Of a DNA stretch of 64,000 nt, positions 25,483 through 34,279 are shown one piece after another. Source of the stretch: Aestuariicoccus sp032586235. GTDB lineage: Bacteria; Pseudomonadota; Alphaproteobacteria; Rhodobacterales; Rhodobacteraceae. The stretch is from contig NZ_JAWHTD010000007.1 of assembly GCF_032586235.1 (NCBI RefSeq), forward strand, positions 62,001 through 126,000, given 5' to 3'. A program made the position numbers and the translations under genes. The notes under the pieces were generated by a model. It saw nothing but the letters and a program-made list of their open reading frames with translations. It ran no database searches and was not told the DNA's origin. The stretch's first letter is position 1; each line of letters begins with the position of its first letter.

Positions 25483-26916
25483 TCAGGAAATGCGCGTCAG
25501 CAGATCCTCGAGCGACTTCTTGGCGTCGCCGTAGAACATCCGCGTGTTGTCCTTGAAGAACAGCGGGTTCTCGATGCCCGAGTACCCGGTGCCCTGGCCG
25601 CGCTTGGACACGAAGACCTGTTTGGCCTTCCAGCATTCCAGCACCGGCATGCCGGCGATGGGGCTGTTGGGGTCGTCCTGTGCGGCCGGGTTCACGATGT
25701 CGTTCGAGCCGATGACGATGGCGACATCCGTATCCGGGAAGTCGTCGTTGATCTCGTCCATCTCGAGCACGATGTCGTAGGGCACCTTGGCCTCGGCCAG
25801 CAGCACGTTCATGTGACCCGGCAGACGGCCCGCGACCGGGTGGATGGCGAAACGCACCTCCTTGCCCTTGGCGCGCAGGCGGCGGGTCAGCTCGGCCACG
25901 TTCTGCTGCGCCTGCGCCACGGCCATGCCGTAGCCCGGGATGATGATGATGCTGTCGGCCTCGTCCAGCGCCTGCGCTACGCCGTCGGCGTCGATGGCGA
26001 TCTGTTCGCCCTCGACCGCCATCTGCTCGCCCGATGCGCCGCCGAAGCCGCCCAGGATCACGCTGACGAAGGCACGGTTCATGGCCTTGCACATGATGTA
26101 GGACAGGATCGCACCCGACGATCCCACCAGCGCACCCACGACGATCAGCAGATCGTTGCCCAGGCTAAAGCCGATGGCCGCCGCCGCCCAGCCCGAGTAG
26201 CTGTTCAGCATCGACACCACCACCGGCATGTCGGCGCCGCCGATGCCCATGATCAGGTGATAGCCGATGAAGAGCGCCAGCAGCGTCAGCAGGACCAGCG
26301 TCCAGCTGCCGGTATCGGCGAAATAGGCGATCGCCAGCACCACCGACAGCGCCGCCGCGGCGGCGTTCAGCATATGCCCGCCCGGAAGCTGTTTCGCCGC
26401 CGAGTTCACCTTGCCCGCCAGCTTGCCATAAGCGATGACCGAGCCGGTGAAAGTGACGGCACCGATCCAGATGCCCAGCACCAGCTCGACCTTGAGGATG
26501 GTAATCTCGACCGAGGTCTTCTTGGCCACGAGCGTGGCAAAGCTGCCCTCGACCGCCTCGCCGGCGGCCTTGGCCGCCTCGACCATGTTGATGGTCAGAT
26601 CGGCGTTGAAGCCGACGAAGACCGCTGCAAGGCCGACGAGGCTGTGCATGATCGCCACCAGCTCGGGCATCTGCGTCATCTGCACGCGGGTCGCCAGCTG
26701 ATAGCCGACCGCCGCGCCCAGCGCGATCAGGACGACCGACCCGAGCCAAAGCCCCTGGCCCGGCCCGATCAGGGTCGCCAGAACGGCGATGGCCATGCCG
26801 GCGATGCCGTACCAGACCGCCCGTTTCGCGCTTTCCTGGCCCGAAAGCCCGCCCAGCGACAGGATGAAGAGAACCGCCGCGACCGCATAGGCCGCAATCG
26901 TGAATCCGTATTCCAT
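25483..26916 (-). CDS. pntB: PntB, NAD(P) transhydrogenase beta subunit
   Basis: This 477-residue subunit is part of the proton-pumping transhydrogenase that makes NADPH from NADH using the proton gradient. The first ~290 residues hold eight or nine membrane helices (domain II). The C-terminal domain III binds NADP: GYGMAVAQAQQNVAELTRRL, the FAIHPVAGRLPGHMNVLLAE block and RGQGTGYSGIENPLFF are standard. The gene follows pntA with a 13-bp gap and ends at a strong terminator. Confidence 0.97.
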   Translation of the reverse strand: MEYGFTIAAYAVAAVLFILSLGGLSGQESAKRAVWYGIAGMAIAVLATLIGPGQGLWLGSVVLIALGAAVGYQLATRVQMTQMPELVAIMHSLVGLAAVFVGFNADLTINMVEAAKAAGEAVEGSFATLVAKKTSVEITILKVELVLGIWIGAVTFTGSVIAYGKLAGKVNSAAKQLPGGHMLNAAAAALSVVLAIAYFADTGSWTLVLLTLLALFIGYHLIMGIGGADMPVVVSMLNSYSGWAAAAIGFSLGNDLLIVVGALVGSSGAILSYIMCKAMNRAFVSVILGGFGGASGEQMAVEGEQIAIDADGVAQALDEADSIIIIPGYGMAVAQAQQNVAELTRRLRAKGKEVRFAIHPVAGRLPGHMNVLLAEAKVPYDIVLEMDEINDDFPDTDVAIVIGSNDIVNPAAQDDPNSPIAGMPVLECWKAKQVFVSKRGQGTGYSGIENPLFFKDNTRMFYGDAKKSLEDLLTRIS

Positions 26917-26929
26917 GATGCGCCGCTCC

Positions 26930-28501
26930 TTAAGATTTCTGGAACATGGCGAGCATGCGCCGTGTGACGAGGAAGCCGCCGAAGATGTTGACCGAAGCCA
27001 TCAGCACACCGGCCGCGGCCAGCACCGTGATCAGCAGCGAGCTCGACCCGATCTGGATGAGCGCGCCCAGGATGATGATCGACGAGATCGCGTTGGTCAC
27101 CGCCATAAGCGGCGTGTGCAGCGAATGGGCGACGTTCCAGATCACCTGGAAGCCGACGAAGACCGACAGCACGAAGACGATGAAATGCTGCATGAAACTG
27201 GCGGGCGCCACGAGCCCCACCAGCAGCACCAGCGCCGCGCCGACACCGATCAGCGTGACCTGCTGCTTGGTCTGCGCCTTGAACGCGGCGATTTCCTGCG
27301 CGCGCTTTTCCTCGGGCGTCAGTTCCTTGGGCTTTTCCTTCTTCTGCGCCGCGATGGCCTGCACTTTGGGCGGCGGCGGCGGGAAGGTGATCTCTTTTTC
27401 ATGCGCGATGGTCGCGCCGCGGATCACGTCATCCTCCATGTTGTGGTTGACCTGGCCGTCCTTCTCGGGCGTCAGATCGGTCATCAGGTGGCGGATGTTT
27501 GTGGCATAGAGCGTCGAGCTCTGCGTTGCCATCCGGCTGGGGAAGTCGGTGTAGCCGATGATGGTGACGCCGTTGTCGGTGACGATCTTCTCGTCCATCA
27601 CCGTCAGCTTGCAGTTGCCGCCCTTCTCGGCCGCGAGGTCAATGATGACCGACCCGGGCTTCATGCTCTCGACCATGTCCTTGGTCCAGAGCTCGGGCGC
27701 CTCGCGGTTGGGGATCAGCGCGGTGGTGATGACGATGTCCATCTCAGGCGCCAGCTCGCGGAACTTGGCAAGCTGTGCCGCGGCGAATTCGGGGCTGGAT
27801 ACAGCGGCATAGCCGCCGGTGGCGGCGCCGTCCTGCTGCTCTTCCTCGAAATCCAGATAGACGAATTCCGCGCCCATCGATTCCACCTGCTCGGCCACTT
27901 CGGGCCGGACGTCGAAGGCGTAGGTGATCGCGCCGAGGCTGGTCGACGTGCCGATCGCGGCCAGACCGGCCACGCCCGCGCCCACCACCAGAACCTTGGC
28001 CGGCGGCACCTTGCCGGCGGCGGTGATCTGACCGGTGAAGAAGCGGCCAAAGTTGTTGCCCGCCTCGATCACCGCGCGGTAGCCCGCGATATTGGCCATC
28101 GACGACAGCGCGTCCATCTTCTGGGCGCGGCTGATGCGCGGCACCATGTCCATGGCGATGACGGATGCGCCCTTCTTGGCGGCGGCCTCCATCAGCTCCT
28201 GGTTCTGACCGGGGTAGAAGAAGCTGATCAGCAGCTTGTCGCCGTTCAGCCGCTTGACCTCGGCGTCGCTGGGCGGGCGGACCTTGGCGATGATATCGGC
28301 GCCTTTCCAGAGCGCCGCGGCGGTCTTGACCACCTCGACCCCGGCGGCTTCATAGGCGTCGTCGGTGAACCCGGCCGCCGCGCCCGCACCGGTCTCGATG
28401 GCGCAGTCGTAGCCCAGTTTCTGCAACTGAAGTGCAGAGTCAGGCGTCATGGCTACACGCGCCTCGCCTGCGAACACTTCCTTAGGCGTCCCTATCTTCA
28501 C
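26930..28501 (-). CDS. pntA: PntA, NAD(P) transhydrogenase alpha subunit
   Basis: This 523-residue subunit contains the NAD-binding domain I (MKIGTPKEVFAGEARVAMTP at the start, VVGAGVAGLAAIGTSTSLGA near 175) and, after a proline/lysine-rich linker (PPPPPKVQAIAAQKKEKPKE, about 375-395), four membrane helices. The N-terminal domain resembles alanine dehydrogenase, as in all PntA. Here alpha-1 and alpha-2 are fused as in E. coli, rather than split as in some alphaproteobacteria. The 135-bp gap upstream (28502-28636) should hold the promoter of the pntAB operon. Confidence 0.97.
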   Translation of the reverse strand: MKIGTPKEVFAGEARVAMTPDSALQLQKLGYDCAIETGAGAAAGFTDDAYEAAGVEVVKTAAALWKGADIIAKVRPPSDAEVKRLNGDKLLISFFYPGQNQELMEAAAKKGASVIAMDMVPRISRAQKMDALSSMANIAGYRAVIEAGNNFGRFFTGQITAAGKVPPAKVLVVGAGVAGLAAIGTSTSLGAITYAFDVRPEVAEQVESMGAEFVYLDFEEEQQDGAATGGYAAVSSPEFAAAQLAKFRELAPEMDIVITTALIPNREAPELWTKDMVESMKPGSVIIDLAAEKGGNCKLTVMDEKIVTDNGVTIIGYTDFPSRMATQSSTLYATNIRHLMTDLTPEKDGQVNHNMEDDVIRGATIAHEKEITFPPPPPKVQAIAAQKKEKPKELTPEEKRAQEIAAFKAQTKQQVTLIGVGAALVLLVGLVAPASFMQHFIVFVLSVFVGFQVIWNVAHSLHTPLMAVTNAISSIIILGALIQIGSSSLLITVLAAAGVLMASVNIFGGFLVTRRMLAMFQKS

Positions 28502-28636
28502 GTATGAGTCCCCCTCGCGTCAGATCAAACGTTTCTTCGGTTCCGTTGCGGCAGCGCCGCTCAAACGGTGGGTCTACAATGCTGACCCATCGGCCACAAC
28601 CGCTGCTGCGGCTCTAGAACATAAGTCGCGCGGGAG

Positions 28637-29089
28637 TTAAAGCCACCTTCTTGTTTGTTGCGCATAACGCGCAAAATCGGCACGAAACTTGCGCCGCATC
28701 CGATTTTCCTCCAGCACGATGAAGCGCCGTTCCAGGATCCAGACGAGGACCGGGATCAGTGGTAGCGCCAACACCGCATCCCAATACAGGATCATGCCTG
28801 CCAGGATCAGCGAATCACCGAGGTAGATGGGGTTGCGGCTGCGTTTGAAGATACCCAGGGTGATCATCCGCTCAGGCGTTTCATGCGGGATGATGCTGGT
28901 GCGGTGACGGCGGAATTCGTAGGCGGCCAGTGCAAAAAGCACGACGCCGCCGCCCACCAGAAGACCGCCCAGGAGGTCGGCCCAGACCGGGCCGAAACTC
29001 AGCCCCGCCGGCAGGTAGGTCTTTTGTCCCCAGGCCAGCGCCAGGCAGAGCGCCAGCCACACCGGCGGCATGTCGACCCATCTGAGCAT
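28637..29089 (-). CDS. Isoprenylcysteine/PE methyltransferase-like membrane protein
   Basis: This is a 150-residue protein of the isoprenylcysteine carboxyl methyltransferase (ICMT/PEMT-like) superfamily with four to five membrane helices. The family signature near the S-adenosylmethionine site is RSRNPIYLGDSLILAG, followed by EENRMRRKFRADFARY, whose E-N-R and F..Y residues are conserved. The ribosome binding site decides the start. GGAGG lies directly against the ATG at 29098 but 9 bases before the ATG at 29089, so the second is preferred. Bacterial members methylate unknown lipids or small molecules. Confidence 0.82.
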   Translation of the reverse strand: MLRWVDMPPVWLALCLALAWGQKTYLPAGLSFGPVWADLLGGLLVGGGVVLFALAAYEFRRHRTSIIPHETPERMITLGIFKRSRNPIYLGDSLILAGMILYWDAVLALPLIPVLVWILERRFIVLEENRMRRKFRADFARYAQQTRRWL

Positions 29090-29193
29090 CTGCGCCATCC
29101 TCCGGTTTGTTTCCCGCCGAAGCGAGGACGCCCAAACGGGCGGACGAGCGGCCCCTCCTCAAGCCCTTGCGGGCTTTCCTCGGAGCTGCGTGG

Positions 29194-30135
29194 CTATTCC
29201 CATTCCATTTCCTCGAAGACCCGGCCGGCATTCTTGGTGGCCAGTTCCTCGAACGTGTCCAGCTTGGACCAGCGTTCCTGATCGACGTAATAAGCGCTGG
29301 CCAGATCGCCACCCTCGTCGATATGCGCGCCGATCTTTTCGCGCAGGTCCAGCAGATAGTCGTACGTGTAACGCGTCACCTGCGCCAGGTTCGTCGGATG
29401 CCCGTGGCCCGGGATCACATAAGTCGGCTCCAGCGGCGCAAATCCCGTCTCCCAGGTTTCGATCCAGCACGAGGTGCAGGTGTCCGCGAAAACCGGCAGC
29501 ATGCGCTCGTGAAACGCGATATCCCCGGCGATCATCATCGACCATTGCGGAATCCACACCTGCGTGTCGCCCGGCCCGTGCGCCGGACCCAGATGCAGCA
29601 CCTCCAGCGTGACGTCGCCCATCTCGATCACCTCGCGGTCGGAAAACGACAGATTGGCCGGCACCACCCGCGTGCCCTCGGCCTTGTCGCCATTATAGCG
29701 CTGCATCCCCTGCAGGATGAAATCGCCGTTTTCCTCGACCTCGGCGATGGCCTCTTCATGGGCCAGGATATCGACGCCCAGATCCGCCCAATAGGCATTG
29801 CCCAGCATGGCATGGCCCTGCCCGTTCTCGTTGATCACCAGCTTCACCGGCTGATCGGTCACCGCCTTGATCTCGTCGTGCAGCGCCGCGGCCAGCCGCA
29901 CCGACGCGCCGCCGTTAACCACCACGACCCCGTCACCGGTCACGACGAAGGACAGGTTGTTGTTGTGGCCGCTGTTGTCGTAGGTCGGCGGGGCCGTCGC
30001 GCCGATGGCCGACCAGACATAGGGGATCACCTCGACCGGTTTGTCGTAAAGCTCGGACTGCGGATACTTGTCCGCGATATCCTCGCTCGCCGCCGCCGCC
30101 CCGGCGCAAAGCACAAGTCCCAAGATCATCCGCAT
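29194..30135 (-). CDS. Secreted metallo-beta-lactamase-fold protein with altered metal motif
   Basis: This 313-residue protein has a signal peptide (MRMILGLVLCAGAAAAS). The MBL fold is shown by NNNLSFVVTGDGVVVVNGGA, LEVLHLGPAHGPGDTQVW, MIAGDIAF and YVIPGHGHPTN. The usual HxHxDH metal motif is replaced by N102-E-N104-G-Q106-G107, so the standard first zinc site is lost, although the later His and Asp ligands remain. Relatives include the SoxH / quinoprotein-relay hydrolases, which are periplasmic. The changed motif suggests a non-hydrolytic or differently metallated role. It sits divergent from the SDR gene and 104 bp ahead of the ICMT-like gene. Confidence 0.82.
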   Translation of the reverse strand: MRMILGLVLCAGAAAASEDIADKYPQSELYDKPVEVIPYVWSAIGATAPPTYDNSGHNNNLSFVVTGDGVVVVNGGASVRLAAALHDEIKAVTDQPVKLVINENGQGHAMLGNAYWADLGVDILAHEEAIAEVEENGDFILQGMQRYNGDKAEGTRVVPANLSFSDREVIEMGDVTLEVLHLGPAHGPGDTQVWIPQWSMMIAGDIAFHERMLPVFADTCTSCWIETWETGFAPLEPTYVIPGHGHPTNLAQVTRYTYDYLLDLREKIGAHIDEGGDLASAYYVDQERWSKLDTFEELATKNAGRVFEEMEWE

Positions 30136-30255
30136 GGCGTTCACCCTCCCGTCAGCCGCGCTCACATTCACATGAATGAATGCGTTTAGCAAGTCCGCCT
30201 TGCCACCACGCCTAATCCGGCTAGGCTGCGCCAAAACCTGGGAAAAGGACGCAGG

Positions 30256-31005
30256 ATGCTCAGCGGCAAACACGCACTCGTCACCGGTGGCGGCACCGGG
30301 ATCGGCCTGGCCATCGCCCGCGCGCTGGCCGACGAAGGCGCCCTCGTCACCATCACCGGCCGCCGCGCCGCGACGCTGCAAGAGGCCGCGGGCGGCCGCT
30401 TGCACCCTCTTGTGATGGACGTACAAGACGAAGCCTCGGTCGCCGACGGCATCGCCGAGGCCGTCACCCAGCGCGGTCCCATCCAGATCTGCGTCCCCAA
30501 CGCCGGCATCGCCGAGGGCCGCGCCCTCCTGAAGACCGACCTCGATTTCTGGCGCAACATGATGGCCACCAACCTCGACGGCGCCTTCCTGACCATTCGC
30601 GAAAGCCTGAAAAGCATGACCCAGACAGATTGGGGCCGGATCGTCGCCGTCAGCTCCATCGCCGGCCTCAAGGGGCTGAAGGGCGCGCCGACCTACACCG
30701 CCTCGAAACACGCGCTGATCGGGCTGATCCGCGGGTTGGCCGCTGATTACGCCGGCAAGCCCTACACCTTCAACGCGCTCTGCCCCGCCTATGTCGACAC
30801 CGATATCGTCGACAGCAACGTCACCTCGATCGCCGCCCGCACCGGCATGTCCCACGACGAGGCCCGCCAGCTGATGGTCGGGGTCAACCCGCACGGGCGT
30901 CTGATCCGCCCCGAGGAGGTGGCCGACGCGGCAGTCTGGCTCTGCCGCCCGAATTCCGGGTCAGTCAACGGCCAGGCGATCCAGCTCTCGGGGGGCGAGC
31001 TGTGA
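30256..31005 (+). CDS. SDR family oxidoreductase
   Basis: This is a 249-residue short-chain dehydrogenase/reductase. It has the NAD(P) motif VTGGGTGIGLAIARAL (9-24), the NAG motif in CVPNAGIAEG, catalytic Ser in AVSSIAGLKG, and the YxxxK pair in YTASKHALIG. The C-terminus resembles 3-hydroxybutyrate / 3-oxoacyl dehydrogenases. Its stop codon overlaps the GTG start of kynU by four bases (GTGA), so it is translationally linked to tryptophan catabolism. What it oxidises there is unknown. The position suggests action on a kynurenine pathway product or a linked acid. Confidence 0.92.
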   Translation: MLSGKHALVTGGGTGIGLAIARALADEGALVTITGRRAATLQEAAGGRLHPLVMDVQDEASVADGIAEAVTQRGPIQICVPNAGIAEGRALLKTDLDFWRNMMATNLDGAFLTIRESLKSMTQTDWGRIVAVSSIAGLKGLKGAPTYTASKHALIGLIRGLAADYAGKPYTFNALCPAYVDTDIVDSNVTSIAARTGMSHDEARQLMVGVNPHGRLIRPEEVADAAVWLCRPNSGSVNGQAIQLSGGEL

Positions 31006-32195
31006 CCGATTTCACCTGGACCCGGGCGCAGTTCCAGCTGCCGCACGGGGTCATCTACCTCGACGGCAATTCCCTGGGCCCTCTGCCCACGGCCACGCCC
31101 GCGCGGCTGGAAAAGGCGCTGCGCGACGAATGGGGGGCCGAGCTGATCAAAGGCTGGAACAGCTGCGGCTGGATGGCCATGCCGGGCAGGCTCGGCGACC
31201 GCGTGGGCCGGCTCATCGGCGCCGTGCCGGGCCATACGGTGATCGGCGACACGCTCTCGATCAAGGTGTTCCAGGCGTTGTCCGCCGCGCTGAACCTGCG
31301 CCCCGACCGGCGCGTGATCCTCTCCGACACCGGCAATTTCCCGTCCGATCTCTACATGGCCGAAGGGCTGATCAAGCTGCTGGGCGATCGCTACGAGCTG
31401 CGCCTCGTCGCGCCTGAAGAGGTCGCGGACGCCATCACCGACGAGATCGCCGTGACCCTGATCACCGAGGTCGACTACCGCACCGGACGTCGTCACGACA
31501 TGCCCGCGCTGACCGCCAGGGCGCATCAACACGGCGCGCTGGCGATCTGGGATCTGGCGCACAGCGCCGGCGCCCTGCCGGTGCACGTGACCCGCGACAA
31601 GGCGGATTTCGCCGTCGGCTGCACCTACAAATACCTCAACGCCGGGCCCGGCGCGCCCGCCTTCATCTATGTCGCGCCGGAACATGCCGACCGGGCAGAA
31701 CCGGTGCTCTCGGGCTGGCTGGGCCACGCCGCGCCTTTCGACTTCGATCTGGGCTACCGCGCGGGCGACGGCATCGAGCGGATGCGCGTCGGCACCCCTC
31801 CGGTGCTGCAGATGGCAGCACTCGAGACCGCGCTCGACATCTGGGACCGGGTCGAGATGGCCGACCTGCGCGCCCGCTCGCTGGCGCTGACCGACCGCTT
31901 CATCGCCGCCGTCGAGGCGCGCTGCCCGTCGCTCGCACTGGCCACCCCCCGCGATAACGACGCGCGCGGCAGCCAGGTATCCTTCCGCCACCCCCAGGGC
32001 TACGCCATCATGCAGGCGCTGATCGCGCGCGGCGTCATCGGCGATTTCCGCGCGCCGGACATCCTGCGCTTCGGCATCTGCCCGCTCTACATCGGCGAGG
32101 CCGACATCGACGCCGCCGCCGACCACCTGGCGCAGATCCTCGACACCGCCGCGTGGGACCGGCCGGAATACCTGCAGCGCAAGGCCGTCACATGA
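31002..32195 (+). CDS. kynU: Kynureninase
   Basis: This 397-residue PLP enzyme converts kynurenine to anthranilate and alanine. The cofactor lysine is K210 in GCTYKYLNAGPGAPAF, with the preceding IWDLAHSAGALPV (Asp that pairs with the pyridine nitrogen). The N-terminus IYLDGNSLGPLP is characteristic. Translation starts at GTG 31002, overlapping the SDR stop. It is followed after 100 bp by tryptophan 2,3-dioxygenase. The kynurenine formamidase (kynB) needed between the two steps is not in the window. Confidence 0.96.
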   Translation: MTDFTWTRAQFQLPHGVIYLDGNSLGPLPTATPARLEKALRDEWGAELIKGWNSCGWMAMPGRLGDRVGRLIGAVPGHTVIGDTLSIKVFQALSAALNLRPDRRVILSDTGNFPSDLYMAEGLIKLLGDRYELRLVAPEEVADAITDEIAVTLITEVDYRTGRRHDMPALTARAHQHGALAIWDLAHSAGALPVHVTRDKADFAVGCTYKYLNAGPGAPAFIYVAPEHADRAEPVLSGWLGHAAPFDFDLGYRAGDGIERMRVGTPPVLQMAALETALDIWDRVEMADLRARSLALTDRFIAAVEARCPSLALATPRDNDARGSQVSFRHPQGYAIMQALIARGVIGDFRAPDILRFGICPLYIGEADIDAAADHLAQILDTAAWDRPEYLQRKAVT

Positions 32196-32203
32196 GCCCT
32201 TTC

Positions 32204-32274
32204 CGTTTCATCTGGTCATAAATATCCCGGGGGAGTCGCCCCTCAGGGCGACGGGGGCAGAGCCCCCTCTTCCC
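32204..32274 (+). repeat. ATATCCCGGGG intergenic repeat, copy D, between kynU and kynA
   Basis: The core CGTTTCATCTGGTCATAA continues ATATCCCGGGGGAG. Two hairpins follow: GTCGCCC-CTCA-GGGCGAC and GGGGGC-AGA-GCCCCC. It fills the 100-bp gap inside what would otherwise be one operon and could reduce read-through from kynU into kynA. Confidence 0.85.
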
Positions 32275-32295
32275 GCCAAACCAAAGGTGCCCCGC

Positions 32296-33129
32296 ATGAC
32301 AGATCCCTACGATCCCTCCGGCGAAGGCGCGCAGATGGCCTTCGACGGCCGCATGTCCTACACCGACTATCTGCGCCTCGATCAGGTGCTGGGCGCCCAG
32401 CACCCGCTCAGCGACGCCCATGACGAGATGCTCTTCATCGTCCAGCACCAGACTTCGGAACTCTGGATGCGCCTCGCGCTGCACGAGCTTCACGCCGCGC
32501 GCGAGATCCTGCGCAGCGACGACATCCGCCCCGCGTTCAAATCCCTCGCCCGCGTCAGCCGCATCTTCGAACAGCTCAACAGCGCCTGGGATGTGCTGCG
32601 CACCATGACGCCCAGCGACTACACCACATTCCGCGCCGCTTTAGGGCAAAGCTCGGGCTTTCAGTCGCACCAATACCGTCTGATCGAATTCACCCTGGGC
32701 AACCGCAATCCCGCGATGATCCGCCCCCACGCGCACCGCCCCGAGCTGGCCACACTTCTGGAGGCAGAGCTGACCCGCCCCAGCCTCTACGACACGGCAC
32801 TGGCGCTGCTCAATGCGCGCATCCCCTTGCCTGACGCCAGCCTCGACCGCGACCTGCAGCGTCCTCATGCGCCCGATGCGGCAGTGCGGGACGCCTGGCA
32901 AGAGGTCTACCGCGACCCCAAAACCTATTGGGATCTCTACGAACTCGCCGAAAAGCTGGTCGATCTCGAGGATTACTTCCGCCGCTGGCGCTTCAACCAC
33001 GTCACCACCGTGGAACGGGTCATCGGGCTGAAACGCGGCACCGGCGGCACCGGCGGCGTGAGCTATCTCAAACACATGCTCGAGGTCGAGCTTTTCCCCG
33101 ATCTGTGGCACCTGCGCACCGACCTCTGA
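32296..33129 (+). CDS. kynA: Tryptophan 2,3-dioxygenase
   Basis: This 277-residue heme enzyme opens the indole ring of tryptophan to give N-formylkynurenine. Family blocks include SYTDYLRLDQVLGAQHPLS, DEMLFIVQHQTSELWMRL (substrate pocket), SSGFQSHQYRLIEF and RFNHVTTVERVIGLKRGTGG, which contains the expected heme-ligand histidine. ATG 32296 is preferred over the in-frame GTG at 32287 because AAAGG lies 9 bases before it and the conserved sequence starts there. It forms the first step of the pathway continued by kynU upstream. Confidence 0.97.
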   Translation: MTDPYDPSGEGAQMAFDGRMSYTDYLRLDQVLGAQHPLSDAHDEMLFIVQHQTSELWMRLALHELHAAREILRSDDIRPAFKSLARVSRIFEQLNSAWDVLRTMTPSDYTTFRAALGQSSGFQSHQYRLIEFTLGNRNPAMIRPHAHRPELATLLEAELTRPSLYDTALALLNARIPLPDASLDRDLQRPHAPDAAVRDAWQEVYRDPKTYWDLYELAEKLVDLEDYFRRWRFNHVTTVERVIGLKRGTGGTGGVSYLKHMLEVELFPDLWHLRTDL

Positions 33130-33139
33130 GGGCACGCTT

Positions 33140-33718
33140 TCAGGCCTCGAGCCCCCGCCCGAAGAGCCCCGCCAGGGCCGACACGCGTTCCAGATAGCGC
33201 GCGTAGGGCGGCGCCTTGGCGCCCTTCAGCGCCAGGATCATCGCCTCGGCCAGCACCTCGGGCGCGCCGGGCAGCTTAATCCGGCCCGCCGCCGCCCGCC
33301 GCGTCAGCCAGTCGGCATAGACCCCCGCCAGCCGGGCCTCGCCCTCGGCCGACACGTCGCCCGCCATGGCCACGCCCTGGTCCAGAATCTCGTCCCCGTG
33401 CGGCGAATTCATCAGCGCCTCGAAGACCTCGCCCGCCTGCGCCAGGAACGCCGCGCGCAGCACCTCCTCCGCCGGCCCGTCCTGGGACAGCGCCACGGTC
33501 ACGTCGCGCACCGCGTCGTCGTAATACTGCGTCTTGAGCGCGCGAAAGATGTCGTCCTTGTTGCGGAAATGCAGATAGAGCGCCGGGCGCGACATCCCGG
33601 CCTTTCGCGCGATATCCTCCATCGAGCTGCGCCGGACCCCATAGGTCAGAAACACCTCGAATGCCGCGTGCAGAATAGCCGCGCGCTTGGGATCGTCGAT
33701 GTCCTGACCGTCCGCCAT
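33140..33718 (-). CDS. TetR family transcriptional regulator
   Basis: This 192-residue TetR-type repressor has the N-terminal helix-turn-helix within AFEVFLTYGVRRSSMEDIAR to ALYLHFRNKDDIF (about 20-60). The C-terminal ligand domain is unlike any family I can name. It is divergent from the molybdenum hydroxylase operon. The shared 96-bp gap contains a perfect palindrome over the likely promoter, so it most probably represses that operon and itself. The ligand is unknown. Confidence 0.93.
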   Translation of the reverse strand: MADGQDIDDPKRAAILHAAFEVFLTYGVRRSSMEDIARKAGMSRPALYLHFRNKDDIFRALKTQYYDDAVRDVTVALSQDGPAEEVLRAAFLAQAGEVFEALMNSPHGDEILDQGVAMAGDVSAEGEARLAGVYADWLTRRAAAGRIKLPGAPEVLAEAMILALKGAKAPPYARYLERVSALAGLFGRGLEA

Positions 33719-33747
33719 ACAGACGGTTTGACAGATCTGGGAAAATT

Positions 33748-33781
33748 TGTCAATTGACAGGATGACACATCACGCTAAGAT
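33748..33781 (+). promoter_or_regulatory. Hydroxylase operon promoter with palindromic TetR operator
   Basis: TGTCAATTGACA (33748-33759) is a perfect 12-bp palindrome. Its right half supplies a consensus -35 box, TTGACA (33754-33759). TAAGAT (33776-33781) follows after 16 bases as a -10 box. The 2Fe-2S subunit gene starts 34 bp further on. A repressor bound here would block RNA polymerase directly. Confidence 0.7.
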
Positions 33782-33814
33782 TGTCAGAACGCTTTCCGGC
33801 CAGAGGAGCTGCCC

Positions 33815-34276
33815 ATGATCCCCCTCACCGTCAACGGAGAAACGACCGAGCTCGACCTGCCTGCCGATGTGCCCCTGCTCTGGGCGCTGCGCGACGGGCT
33901 GGGGCTGACCGGCACCAAATTCGGCTGCGGCGTCGCCGCCTGCGGCGCCTGCACCGTCCATATCGATGGCGAGGCGGTGCGGTCGTGCCAGGTGGCCATC
34001 GGCGATGTCTGGGGCGACGTAACGACGATCGAGGGGCTGGGCACGCCGGACAATCTGGCAAAGCTTCAGCAGGCGTGGATCGACCATCAGGTCGCGCAAT
34101 GCGGTTATTGTCAGTCGGGCCAGATCATGCAGGCGGCGAGCCTTCTGGCGGAAAACCCCGCCCCCAGCGACGACGATATCGACGCGGCGATGGCCGGGAA
34201 CCTGTGCCGCTGCGGCACCTATCCGCGCATCCGCGCCGCGATCAAGACCGCCGCCACCCAGATGTCGGAGGGCTGA
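33815..34276 (+). CDS. Molybdenum hydroxylase 2Fe-2S subunit (IorA-like)
   Basis: This 153-residue electron-transfer subunit carries two [2Fe-2S] clusters. The ferredoxin-like N-terminal cluster ligands are in FGCGVAACGACTVHIDG, and the C-terminal cluster ligands are in QCGYCQSGQIM and GNLCRCGTYPRI. Its length and sequence match the small subunit of isoquinoline 1-oxidoreductase / aldehyde dehydrogenase-type enzymes. The large subunit gene begins 3 bp later. There is no separate FAD subunit gene, as is usual in this subgroup. Confidence 0.93.
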   Translation: MIPLTVNGETTELDLPADVPLLWALRDGLGLTGTKFGCGVAACGACTVHIDGEAVRSCQVAIGDVWGDVTTIEGLGTPDNLAKLQQAWIDHQVAQCGYCQSGQIMQAASLLAENPAPSDDDIDAAMAGNLCRCGTYPRIRAAIKTAATQMSEG

Positions 34277-34279
34277 TCC

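Noticed and set aside
28502..28636. RNA gene in the pntA upstream gap
   Set aside because: No tRNA cloverleaf or riboswitch fold could be recognised; it is best explained as a promoter region.
29160..29175. AAGCCC-TTGC-GGGCTT hairpin as a terminator of the MBL gene
   Set aside because: No T-tract on the minus strand after the stem and a short stem; at most a weak processing site.
30136..30255. ATTCA-CA-TGAAT dyad (30166-30177) as an operator between the MBL and SDR genes
   Set aside because: Arms of only five bases in an AT-rich stretch; too weak to list without comparative support.
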